Below, one piece after another: positions 30,193 to 36,211 of a DNA stretch of 36,687 bases. The notes below the pieces were generated by a model. It made no database searches and was not told the origin of the DNA. It saw only the letters and a program-made list of their open reading frames with translations. The position numbers were made by a program, and so were the translations under genes. This stretch comes from a virus, in the IMG/VR virus record IMGVR_UViG_3300049846_000803, positions 1 to 36,687 of that record; one strand, written 5' to 3'. Position 1 is the stretch's first letter. Each line of letters opens with the position of its first letter.

Positions 30193-30565
30193 AATAGGAA
30201 ACTTCCGCCTTGTCTCCATATTGTTCATCGCTGCGGATTTTTGTTTTAACGCCAACACGCAAGCCATTTAGCTCAGTGACAGAGCCAAGAATATCGGGGT
30301 TGGGATAACCTGCATTTAACAAAAAATTCTTTAGTTGACCCAATCCAATTTCTTTAGCTTTTTGATTTTCGTTTACTACGTTAAAGTTAGTCCACAGTTT
30401 GCGTCCCTCAAATTTTCCGTCGGTAATAGTAAGCTCAATCTTAATATATTTGCCTTTACCGTTTGCGGTTTCCTTTAGTTCTGCATTAGTGCAGGAAGCG
30501 TTATATTTTCCTGCTGGTAAAACTTCAAACGATCCCGATGGTGTTACGTTACTTAGATCAAACAT
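30137..30565 (-). CDS. DUF669 family protein (ssDNA-binding-like), 142 aa
   Basis: The product opens MFDLSNVTPSGSFEVLPAGK and has ELKETANGKGKYIKIELTIT and NVVNENQKAKEIGLGQLKNF, the pattern of the DUF669 family that regularly accompanies Sak4-like ATPases in phages. Family members are thought to bind single-stranded DNA or the recombinase. It probably works with the upstream ATPase in annealing or repair. AAGGAG lies just upstream of the ATG on the minus strand, and only two bases separate it from the ATPase stop. The 3' end overlaps the VRR-NUC gene. Biochemical role is inferred. Confidence 0.85.
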   Translation of the reverse strand: MFDLSNVTPSGSFEVLPAGKYNASCTNAELKETANGKGKYIKIELTITDGKFEGRKLWTNFNVVNENQKAKEIGLGQLKNFLLNAGYPNPDILGSVTELNGLRVGVKTKIRSDEQYGDKAEVSYFTKVAPQSDTLAQELPTF

Positions 30566-30567
30566 TC

Positions 30568-31281
30568 TTATTTCTCCTTTAGAATCTTTTTAAAAATAGC
30601 GCCAAGGTCAGCGGGTTCTGTTCCCGATAATTTGCCACTACGGTCTTTAGCTATAATGCTATCTGTTCCATTGCAAACAAATTCTCTCGTACCATCTGCT
30701 AATGTTCTAATATAAATTACCTCATCAAAAAAACCTGGCAGTTTATCAGCAATAGATCCAATCACGTCAAAGCCAGCATATCGCTTTCCATTATCGTCTT
30801 TTTCAATTTTTGTAAGGCATGTGAAAATTACATGATAATGTGGAATATCGCGGAAAGCCTTAATTAGGTCTCTTGATTTTTGAGCCAGCTCACCGTAGAG
30901 CACAAGAGAATCTTTGCGGTCTGGAAATTCTTTTTTTAGAGCATCGTGAATACACTGAGAAATTTCTGTAAGTCCATCAATCGAAAGAACTTCGTATTTT
31001 TCTGTTGCCTCTTTTGTGAGAACATATCGGTAAACTTCCATTAAGCGATTTAAACGCTGTTCTTTTGGTATTAAGTTTCCGGCGTCATCTTTCGTGATAT
31101 CTATATAGTCTATTCCTGTTCCGGCAATAGATAAGTAGCCACCTTCTGCGCTTATGCCCAGCACATTGTATCCCGCTTGCTGAACTTTCAAGGTTTGAAA
31201 GGTTTTTCCCGATCCGGCAATCCCGACATTTAGAATTTTTAATTTGTTTTCTTTTATGCTGTTAGTCGATTGTATTTTCAT
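30568..31281 (-). CDS. Sak4-like/RecA-fold ATPase (AAA_24 type), 237 aa
   Basis: A P-loop ATPase of the phage recombination type. Walker A is GIAGSGKT (20-27), Walker B is VLSID (98-102), with a following acidic patch, and IFTCLTKIEKDD, TREFVCNGTDS, LSGTEPADLG in the C-terminal half. Sak4 proteins bind single-stranded DNA and assist annealing with an SSB-like partner. The start at 31281 has AAAGGGAG upstream; a further upstream in-frame start is less likely. It heads the minus-strand cassette and is divergent from the Cro-like gene at 31330. Confidence 0.85.
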   Translation of the reverse strand: MKIQSTNSIKENKLKILNVGIAGSGKTFQTLKVQQAGYNVLGISAEGGYLSIAGTGIDYIDITKDDAGNLIPKEQRLNRLMEVYRYVLTKEATEKYEVLSIDGLTEISQCIHDALKKEFPDRKDSLVLYGELAQKSRDLIKAFRDIPHYHVIFTCLTKIEKDDNGKRYAGFDVIGSIADKLPGFFDEVIYIRTLADGTREFVCNGTDSIIAKDRSGKLSGTEPADLGAIFKKILKEK

Positions 31282-31329
31282 GGTTAACTCCCTTTCACGA
31301 ATCTTTAACAAAACTTTGGGAAAAACAAA
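31282..31329. promoter_or_regulatory. Divergent intergenic control region
   Basis: 48 bases separate the divergent ATPase and Cro-like genes. Such a gap next to a Cro-like gene is a usual place for divergent promoters and operators, but I see no convincing -35/-10 pair. TTTAACAAAAC near 31303-31313 resembles the TTAGCAAAA word of the origin region with one mismatch, which may be chance. Confidence 0.3.
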
Positions 31330-31515
31330 ATGGAAAAGCTAATTAAATATTTAATTCGCACTGGACAGCGACCAACGCAGCTAGCCAGCACAATGAAAGT
31401 ACACCGAAATACCGTGGACAATTGGAAGTCTGGAAGGACCAAGCCGCTTGTTGATTTGGCTATTCGTTTAGAAGAAATCACTAATGGAGAGATTTCTGTT
31501 TATGACTGGAAATAA
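31330..31515 (+). CDS. Cro/XRE-like helix-turn-helix regulator, 61 aa
   Basis: A small DNA-binding protein with helix-turn-helix in residues about 13-33 (QRPTQLASTMKVHRNTVDNW), then KSGRTKPLVDLAIRLEEIT, typical of Cro/C1-type repressors reduced to the DNA-binding domain. It probably controls the divergent recombination cassette and the downstream replication gene, perhaps binding the short gap before 31330. GGGAAAA upstream is a weak ribosome-binding site. A strong hairpin follows the stop codon. No partner repressor is seen. Confidence 0.8.
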   Translation: MEKLIKYLIRTGQRPTQLASTMKVHRNTVDNWKSGRTKPLVDLAIRLEEITNGEISVYDWK

Positions 31516-31553
31516 AAAATCCCAGAGTGTCGGTTAGCGGCGAACTCTGGGAT
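31514..31553 (-). terminator. Intrinsic terminator active on the minus strand
   Basis: ATCCCAGAGT (31519-31528) and ACTCTGGGAT (31544-31553) form a perfect 10-bp stem with a 15-base loop that contains a further 3-bp stem. On the minus strand the stem is followed directly by T6 then ATTTCC; on the + strand only CAAAAGG follows, so it points to minus-strand transcription. No minus-strand gene lies to its right. On the + strand it sits in the leader of the primase-helicase gene. Confidence 0.75.
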
Positions 31554-31566
31554 CAAAAGGAGCTAG

Positions 31567-31602
31567 ATGATGAAATCTAACAGGTGGAGAATATCATGTT
31601 AA
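31567..31602 (+). CDS. Possible 11-codon leader peptide before the primase-helicase gene
   Basis: AAAAGGAG six bases upstream of ATG-ATG begins an 11-codon frame (MMKSNRWRISC). Its stop (TAA, 31600-31602) overlaps the start region of the primase-helicase gene (ATG 31596). It lies directly after the hairpin at 31519-31553. The arrangement suits translational coupling or an attenuation-like control, but no other evidence is available. Confidence 0.45.
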   Translation: MMKSNRWRISC

Positions 31603-33719
31603 AAAAATATTGGGAAGCTGGATTTTCTGTAATTCCAGTTAATGGCAAGAGAGCTTTTTTAGATAATTGGGCGCAATATTGCAAGCGTCTGCCGACAGAA
31701 CAAGAAATCGACGCATGGGAGGCTCAATATCCTTTTCCTAAATATGGCGTAGGAATCTGTTGCGGTCCCGCCAGCAATATCATGATTATTGACTGGGACA
31801 CAGAGAGCGCAGACATTAAAATGCTTGTCCCTTATTCCCCTGTCGTTAGGTATGGAGCCAAAGGCGGGGCATCTATATTTAAATATAATCCAAATATTCC
31901 ATCCAGAAAAGTAAACCGAGACAACCTAGGATCAAATAGGCATGTGCGCAAGCATGAGGGAATTGAAATAATGACAACAGGGCAGCAGGTTGTTCTGCCG
32001 CCTTCAATTCATCCAGATACTGGCAACGCATATCGTTGGCTTACGCCTGACACTCTAGAGAATTTCTCTGTAGAGGATTTGCCAGAACTTTCTAAGGATG
32101 ATGTTGACGAGCTTGTATCGCATATTCAGAGCTTCCCTTGCACAAACGAAAGTGGAGAAAGAATAAACGGAGGCGTTGAAACATCGAGCCGCAACGGTAG
32201 GCTTACGCAGATTATTTGCGCAATCATTGCAAACTGCCCATATAAAACAGACGAAGAAATTGCGAAAGAAATCTATGAGCACGACGAAAGAGAGTTTGGT
32301 GATAAAGCATATTTCAAGGCTAAAGACCGCCAGCACAACAAAAGAGCGCGTGGAAACGCAAGCCTTGCGGCATTGTATTTTACTAGAGAGCACCGCAAAC
32401 GCATGGTTAGAAACGGTTTAGCGGAGCCTTATACGCCTATTCCCGTTGTAAACGTTGACGATATACCAAAACGTCAAACAACAGAAATTAAGCCATTTCC
32501 AGAGAGCAACGGACTTATTTACGCCATACAGCAGGCAATTCTTAGTGTGTCACGCTCTAAGCAAGACGAGTTGGCGATGGGAGGGGCGATTGCTATTTGC
32601 TCGGCTCTTACCTCTAACCGATTCCACATTGCTGGTCAGCCAGCTATTACACATCAATATATAATGAACGTGGCTCGCTCTGGGCAAGGCAAGGGAGCGG
32701 CTCTTTCTATTGCAAACAAAATGTTCTCTCCAAGTGGGCTACAAAACTATAACCTAATGGGCCTTCGTAACTACTCATCTATTGCGGCGTTTGTTTCTCC
32801 TCTTAAGACACAGCGTTCTCGTATAGACATGATTGACGAGTTTGGAACTGTGCTGCGTGGATTAGCCAATGGATCAGACCTAAAAAAAGAATTAGAAGGG
32901 ATTCTCTGCGAGCTGTACACAAATGATGGCAGTTACTGGCAAGGACATACAACGAAAACCGACGGAGCGCAGGGGGCTTGTTATTCTCCTGCGATTACGA
33001 TTTTAGGTAACATTCAAGAGGATACGCTTATTAACGTCGCCACTAAGTCCATGATTGAGTCTGGCCTATTGTCTAGATTCTTGTATTTCTCTGCCAATAG
33101 GGAATCAGAGTTCAATGGTTCGTATAGAGGTGGAATAGATATGACCGTTATTTCTAATGAATGCGCAAGGATTTTTCCATTTTACAAGATGGAAAATGTT
33201 TTGCCAGACGGATCTATCATTGAAGACTTGGGAAAGGTTGAGCCGTATAGAGAGCCGCTTTGTTGGGGTGTTGGGGTAGAGGATTATAAGACGGCAATAG
33301 ATAGGGAGCTTTACCGTAAAGAGCAGGAGCTTGAGTCTTCTGGAGACGTTACTGGCGCAATATTTATTAGCCGTCGTCTTCAGATGGCTGAGCGATTGGC
33401 CATTACAAATGCCGTATGCTGCGATAGGCGCGACATTTCTAAGAAAGACCTAGACTATGGGCTAGCGGTTGTAGAAGCAGCCTCGCAGCGTTCTGACTAT
33501 TTCCTAAGGTCTATTGGTAGTGACAATGCTCTTGAGAAGAAAATGAAATGGGCGGTGAAGTTTATTCGCTCAAGAGGTGGTACAGTGAAGCACCGCGAAA
33601 TGCTAATGTATTCCCACATGGAGTCTGGCGCATTCCGCAAAATGATGCACACGCTCACCGAAACTGGTCAGGTGCGTCAATTATGCGCCGACCAGAAATC
33701 AATAACTTACACCGTTTAG
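31596..33719 (+). CDS. Primase-polymerase/helicase protein (AEP + DUF3987-like), 707 aa
   Basis: A two-domain replication protein. The N-terminal part (about 1-165) is a bifunctional primase-polymerase domain: IIDWD (64-68) gives the metal-binding D66 and D68, RYGAKGGASIF (85-95) is the second motif, without the His usual in many relatives, and GIEIMTTGQQVVLPPSIHP (122-140) holds the third acidic residue E124. The C-terminal part resembles DUF3987 helicase-like ATPases: RSGQGKG (361-367) is a Walker A variant with Gly in place of Ser/Thr, and MIDEFG (412-417) Walker B. The start at 31596 has GGTGGAG upstream, better than the GTG 12 bases earlier. It probably primes and unwinds at the origin just downstream; no phage polymerase is present. 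Confidence 0.88.
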   Translation: MLKKYWEAGFSVIPVNGKRAFLDNWAQYCKRLPTEQEIDAWEAQYPFPKYGVGICCGPASNIMIIDWDTESADIKMLVPYSPVVRYGAKGGASIFKYNPNIPSRKVNRDNLGSNRHVRKHEGIEIMTTGQQVVLPPSIHPDTGNAYRWLTPDTLENFSVEDLPELSKDDVDELVSHIQSFPCTNESGERINGGVETSSRNGRLTQIICAIIANCPYKTDEEIAKEIYEHDEREFGDKAYFKAKDRQHNKRARGNASLAALYFTREHRKRMVRNGLAEPYTPIPVVNVDDIPKRQTTEIKPFPESNGLIYAIQQAILSVSRSKQDELAMGGAIAICSALTSNRFHIAGQPAITHQYIMNVARSGQGKGAALSIANKMFSPSGLQNYNLMGLRNYSSIAAFVSPLKTQRSRIDMIDEFGTVLRGLANGSDLKKELEGILCELYTNDGSYWQGHTTKTDGAQGACYSPAITILGNIQEDTLINVATKSMIESGLLSRFLYFSANRESEFNGSYRGGIDMTVISNECARIFPFYKMENVLPDGSIIEDLGKVEPYREPLCWGVGVEDYKTAIDRELYRKEQELESSGDVTGAIFISRRLQMAERLAITNAVCCDRRDISKKDLDYGLAVVEAASQRSDYFLRSIGSDNALEKKMKWAVKFIRSRGGTVKHREMLMYSHMESGAFRKMMHTLTETGQVRQLCADQKSITYTV

Positions 33720-33816
33720 GTGTTAGCATGTTAGCAAGTGTTAGCAATCGATTTGCTAACACTTAAATATCTGAATTCATTAAATAAAAGTGCGTTTTTT
33801 GGGGTGTTGTTAGCAA
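33720..33816. repeat. Iteron-like repeats, candidate replication origin
   Basis: The word TGTTAGCA occurs at 33721, 33729, 33739 and 33808 and inverted at 33753-33761 (TTGCTAACA). Four copies are within about 40 bases. GTGTTAGCAA (33738-33747) and TTGCTAACAC (33753-33762) make a perfect palindrome with a 5-base centre. It starts at the stop codon of the primase-helicase gene and is followed by an A+T-rich tract. Iterons beside a replication gene suggest an origin or its regulatory operators. Copies are counted directly in the sequence. Confidence 0.65.
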
Positions 33817-33846
33817 AAGGGGTATATATCTTATATTTCCCCTTTT
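33815..33846 (+). other. A+T-rich hairpin next to the iterons
   Basis: AAAAGGGG (33815-33822) and CCCCTTTT (33839-33846) pair perfectly, enclosing a second ATATA/TATAT stem with a TCT loop. A T7 run follows 11 bases later (33858-33864). It may be a loosely spaced terminator for the primase-helicase transcript, or a structured element of the origin. Confidence 0.5.
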
Positions 33847-33849
33847 CCC

Positions 33850-33926
33850 TAAATATATTTTTTTCTTGCATTCTTATATATATATATCTAAGTATCTAAG
33901 AGTGGGGAACCGTAAAAAAATATATA
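33850..33926. other. Very A+T-rich tract (possible DNA unwinding element)
   Basis: About 80 bases with T7, a TA dinucleotide run (TATATATATATAT around 33875-33887), a tandem TATCTAAG pair and AAAAAAATATATAT. No frame of useful length. It sits between the iterons and the next gene, as expected of an origin unwinding region. There is no gene from 33720 to 33961. Confidence 0.55.
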
Positions 33927-33950
33927 TTGACATTTAAGGTCAACTATAAT
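33927..33950 (+). promoter_or_regulatory. Promoter -10 with overlapping operator-like palindrome
   Basis: TATAAT at 33945-33950 is a perfect -10 box 11 bases before the ATG at 33962, which implies a very short leader. TTGACA at 33927-33932 is only 12 bases upstream of it, too close to be its -35 box. TTGAC (33927-33931) and GTCAA (33939-33943) instead form an inverted repeat with a 7-base centre, a good size for a dimeric repressor. Confidence 0.5.
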
Positions 33951-33961
33951 AGAGTAATTCA

Positions 33962-34174
33962 ATGAATCCTGATTTCTCTCTAATTAACCCGCCGATCATG
34001 CTAAAGACTCAAGAAAAGCTAATTACAGTAGCATCTGACAAGGACGAAGCTTATTTGGACTTAACGTCCATACAGCCTAAGCTGTACAAGCGACTCACTC
34101 GTAAGCGCAAGGAAGCGCATCTTCAAGAAATAACAAACGCAACGGTCGATTTATTTCAAATAAAATCCTTGTAA
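33962..34174 (+). CDS. Small hypothetical protein downstream of the origin-like region, 70 aa
   Basis: The ATG lies 11 bases after a perfect TATAAT box, so the message is nearly leaderless and no good ribosome-binding site is seen. The product has an N-terminal polar part and a basic helical middle (PKLYKRLTRKRKEAHLQEIT), with a hydrophobic end (ATVDLFQIKSL). A DNA-binding role is possible because of the basic helix and the position. No family is recognised. It is the first gene of the early block that continues across the contig ends. Confidence 0.55.
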   Translation: MNPDFSLINPPIMLKTQEKLITVASDKDEAYLDLTSIQPKLYKRLTRKRKEAHLQEITNATVDLFQIKSL

Positions 34175-34249
34175 TCCCCAGCTTACTTGATATGTATAAG
34201 GGTTTACCTAAAAACAACCAACAAATTATTCTTTACTGCCGCATTAGTC

Positions 34250-34269
34250 TTTGCTAATTGTATAGCAAA
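34250..34269. promoter_or_regulatory. Operator-like palindrome before the ribbon-helix-helix gene
   Basis: TTTGCTA (34250-34256) and TAGCAAA (34263-34269) form an inverted repeat with a 6-base centre. The right arm ends on the A of the ATG. TTGCTAA inside it matches the inverted iteron core. It is well placed for autoregulation by the DNA-binding protein encoded directly after it. The rest of 34175-34268 shows no gene or clear promoter. Confidence 0.5.
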
Positions 34270-34427
34270 TGAAAACAAAACAATTTAATGTTCGCGTAGA
34301 CAAACAGCTCTACAAACAGGCAAACCGCGCTCGTAAAAAACTTAAATACAAATGGCCACATTTAATTAAACAAATGTTTCAAGGCGTATTAGACGCTGAA
34401 AAACTTTTTCTATCAAAGGATAAATAA
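34269..34427 (+). CDS. Ribbon-helix-helix-type (Arc/CopG-like) DNA-binding protein, 52 aa
   Basis: A 52-residue protein with the Arc/MetJ layout: a short beta strand (KQFNVRVDKQLY, 4-15), helix A (KQANRARKKL, 16-25), loop YKWP and helix B (HLIKQMFQGVLDAEKLF, 31-47). Such proteins dimerise through the strand and bind operators. A palindrome overlaps its start codon. The start at 34269 has no strong ribosome-binding site. The next gene begins with the base after its stop codon. It probably regulates the early block that follows. Confidence 0.6.
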   Translation: MKTKQFNVRVDKQLYKQANRARKKLKYKWPHLIKQMFQGVLDAEKLFLSKDK

Positions 34428-34610
34428 ATGGAAAATAAACTAAAAGAACTACAGGCAGAATACGATATGACCTGTGCCCACTTAGGACAGCTCACCTACC
34501 GGTTAGAGCTACAAGCCACGGCTCTCAAGTTAAAGCTTAAACATATTGAGGAAGAGGCAGTAAAACTGAAAACGGAAAATAAAAAAGAGCCAGAAATTAG
34601 CAAGGATTAA
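34428..34610 (+). CDS. Small coiled-coil protein, 60 aa
   Basis: AAAGGA lies upstream, and the ATG directly follows the preceding stop. The product is almost entirely helical, with heptad-like spacing (NKLKELQAEYDMTCAHLGQL, then RLELQATALKLKLKHIEEEA) and a Lys/Glu-rich tail. A dimeric coiled coil is likely. It may act as a partner of the DNA-binding protein before it. Function unknown. Confidence 0.6.
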   Translation: MENKLKELQAEYDMTCAHLGQLTYRLELQATALKLKLKHIEEEAVKLKTENKKEPEISKD

Positions 34611-34612
34611 AA

Positions 34613-34801
34613 ATGATCTATTTCGTTTTATTCACAATTATATCAGGTCCAAACGCTGGAAAGATTTACCAATACCCACTACCTAACGCTACAAAGCAGC
34701 AATGTATCTTAGAGGCGTTCAAGCTAGAGCAGAAGCATCCACAGATAAAGGCAAAGTGTGTGGGAAGAGTGGAGATGGATCTGCAGGAATATGGACTATG
34801 A
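34613..34801 (+). CDS. Small hypothetical protein with hydrophobic N-terminus, 62 aa
   Basis: AAGGA lies upstream. The N-terminus (MIYFVLFTIISG) is hydrophobic, but too short for a firm signal or span; it could be a buried beta strand. The remainder has two cysteines (QQCILEAF and KAKCVGR) and a short helix. The TGA overlaps the next ATG (ATGA at 34798). Small single-copy phage protein; no function recognised. Confidence 0.55.
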   Translation: MIYFVLFTIISGPNAGKIYQYPLPNATKQQCILEAFKLEQKHPQIKAKCVGRVEMDLQEYGL

Positions 34802-35118
34802 AAGAGATACTAGAAAAATATTTTTCTCAAATTGGGCTTTCTGTAATACACATAAATTCTCCTTCTTCTGCAAATGGCGTCGATCTTTGGGTAAAAAGAG
34901 AAGGCGGAAGGCCTTTGAGTGTAGAAATTAAGAAGGCAAGAAAAGACAAATGCGGAACCGTCAAGGTTGATCCGGTACTTAACAAGCGAAGAAACGACGA
35001 CCTTATCGCAATAATAATTAACGATAAATATGTTTTGATCGAGCCAATGTCCGACCACTTAAAATGCTGCAGTAGAACTGGCGTAAGAATGCTTACGCTT
35101 CTTTGTGGAAAGAACTGA
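34798..35118 (+). CDS. PD-(D/E)XK-like nuclease candidate, 106 aa
   Basis: The start at 34798 overlaps the previous stop; a longer frame from 34702 would run inside that gene. A helix (KEILEKYFSQIG) is followed by ANGVDLWVKREGG (25-37, D29) and LSVEIKKARK (40-49, E43 and K45). This D...ExK arrangement with strand-turn-strand spacing is the core of restriction-like nucleases. The C-terminal half has KVDPVLNKRRNDDLIAIII and CC. Its size suits small phage nucleases or resolvases. Catalysis is inferred from the motif only. Confidence 0.6.
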   Translation: MKEILEKYFSQIGLSVIHINSPSSANGVDLWVKREGGRPLSVEIKKARKDKCGTVKVDPVLNKRRNDDLIAIIINDKYVLIEPMSDHLKCCSRTGVRMLTLLCGKN

Positions 35119-35199
35119 TGGCGGCTCCGGCTAATATTTTAAATGGCCAATAGTGTGCTCACTTTAGGTCATGGGAAGCAAACTAACGAGGAGAGAAGA

Positions 35200-35412
35200 A
35201 TGAGTAAGACATTTATTCCGCTAGAAATGGATGCATTCGACATTGCAGTACGCACGACAATTGTTTACGGATTTTGCCCAATGTTCGTATCTGAAGAAGG
35301 CACGTACTTGATTCCAATGACGGAAGTTTTTGCCATGTCTAAGATCGCGCAAAAGAAGATTGAAAAGAAAATTAAGTCGCTACGAAATAACCGCCCCCGA
35401 GCGAGAAAGTGA
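35200..35412 (+). CDS. Small hypothetical protein, 70 aa
   Basis: The ATG at 35200 has GAGGAG upstream; an in-frame ATG at 35143 has none. The product is MSKTFIPLEMDAFDIAVRT, then VYGFCPMFVSEEGTYLI, and a basic C-terminal helix (KIAQKKIEKKIKSLRN). It looks like a compact alpha/beta protein with a nucleic-acid-binding tail. No family is recognised. The 81-base gap before it (35119-35199) has no clear element. Confidence 0.55.
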   Translation: MSKTFIPLEMDAFDIAVRTTIVYGFCPMFVSEEGTYLIPMTEVFAMSKIAQKKIEKKIKSLRNNRPRARK

Positions 35413-35418
35413 GCACAA

Positions 35419-35769
35419 ATGAAGAGAGAGTTTAAGGTAGGAGATAAAGTAAAATGCTTTGGCCCATCTGTTGGTCATATTCATGAAGGCAGGGAAAGCA
35501 TAACTGGAGTTGTATCCAGCATTAATCCAGAGGGATATTCTGGTTTCCTTCAGGTTGAAATTGATTGTGCGTCTGTACGCTTCCACCACAAGCAATGTCG
35601 CCGACTCGTGCCTAAGAAGCGCAGGGAGATATTTATAAATGAATACGCAATTGGTGGGCGTCTTAGATTAAATGAATCGCATCACGAAACACTAGAAGAG
35701 GCAGAAGCAAAAGCCCTTCACGCAAGCCCAGCATTCATTCGCACAGTCCGCTTCGTGGAGGCAAAGTGA
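35419..35769 (+). CDS. Small barrel-like hypothetical protein, 116 aa
   Basis: The first half (EFKVGDKVKCFGP, ESITGVVSSINPEGYSGFLQ, VEIDCASVRFHHKQCRRLVP) has the strand pattern of a KOW/SH3-like barrel with a basic edge, as in small nucleic-acid-binding proteins. The second half is helical and charged (HHETLEEAEAKALHAS). The ribosome-binding site is weak. Its TGA overlaps the GTG of the next gene (GTGA). Function unknown. Confidence 0.6.
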   Translation: MKREFKVGDKVKCFGPSVGHIHEGRESITGVVSSINPEGYSGFLQVEIDCASVRFHHKQCRRLVPKKRREIFINEYAIGGRLRLNESHHETLEEAEAKALHASPAFIRTVRFVEAK

Positions 35770-35915
35770 TCTACCTATTTCTTTTCGGATTTTATTGGGC
35801 CATTTGCGGTCTATACGTGGCCGGAGAATGTGAACACGAGAGGTTTTATCCTGTTTCTTTCGCATGGGGCTGGCTAATTGTGCCCGCTTTACTACTTTCT
35901 AAGGTTCTAAAATGA
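35766..35915 (+). CDS. Two-span membrane protein, 49 aa
   Basis: GTG start at 35766 with GGAGG five bases upstream, overlapping the previous stop; TGA at 35913-35915 overlaps the next ATG. The product has two hydrophobic segments, IYLFLFGFYWAICGLYVAG (2-20) and SFAWGWLIVPALLLSKV (31-47), joined by a short charged loop (ECEHERFY). A helical hairpin in the host inner membrane is likely. It may be an accessory early membrane protein. The coupling at both ends argues for real expression. Confidence 0.65.
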   Translation: MIYLFLFGFYWAICGLYVAGECEHERFYPVSFAWGWLIVPALLLSKVLK

Positions 35916-36211
35916 GGACTAAAATCGAAGCGTATTTGGATGAAGTGAAGGCGAGAAGCGACGCTGCGAGAGTAGAATGCGTCCCAGGCACAAGCGTTAA
36001 AGAGTCCCTGGAAGTGCTTGTCGCCATAGCAGAATGCTCTGACTTTGTTCCAAGACTAGAGAGAAGCTTAAGGGTGGCTTTGGAGGCGTTAAGTAGATGC
36101 AACGGACTCGTACCGAATAATCTTATGATGACAGAGATGTTCGGACACGTTGTTGTTCCCAAAGCACTCAAAGAAATCGAATTCATTTTATGCGGGGAGG
36201 ATAATCTGTGA
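35912..36211 (+). CDS. Helical hypothetical protein, 99 aa
   Basis: ATG at 35912 overlaps the previous stop as ATGA, with AAGG upstream. The product is helical throughout (TKIEAYLDEVKARSDAARVE, SLEVLVAIAECSDFVPRLER, SLRVALEALSRCNG) and has four cysteines spread along it. It resembles small phage proteins of unknown role with repeated helical segments. Its TGA overlaps the next GTG. No membrane segment. Function unknown. Confidence 0.6.
   Translation: MRTKIEAYLDEVKARSDAARVECVPGTSVKESLEVLVAIAECSDFVPRLERSLRVALEALSRCNGLVPNNLMMTEMFGHVVVPKALKEIEFILCGEDNL

Noticed and set aside
31584-31595. GTG at 31584 as primase-helicase start
   Set aside because: The ATG at 31596 has a well spaced GGTGGAG, which would be part of the coding sequence if GTG were used.
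32055-32393. 112-codon minus-strand frame inside the primase-helicase gene
   Set aside because: Considered as the source of the transcript stopped by the minus-strand terminator, but its translation is a hydrophobic/Cys mixture with no start signal.
33927-33950. TTGACA and TATAAT read as a consensus sigma70 promoter
   Set aside because: Only 12 bases separate the boxes, too few for a normal promoter; TTGACA is better explained as part of an inverted repeat.
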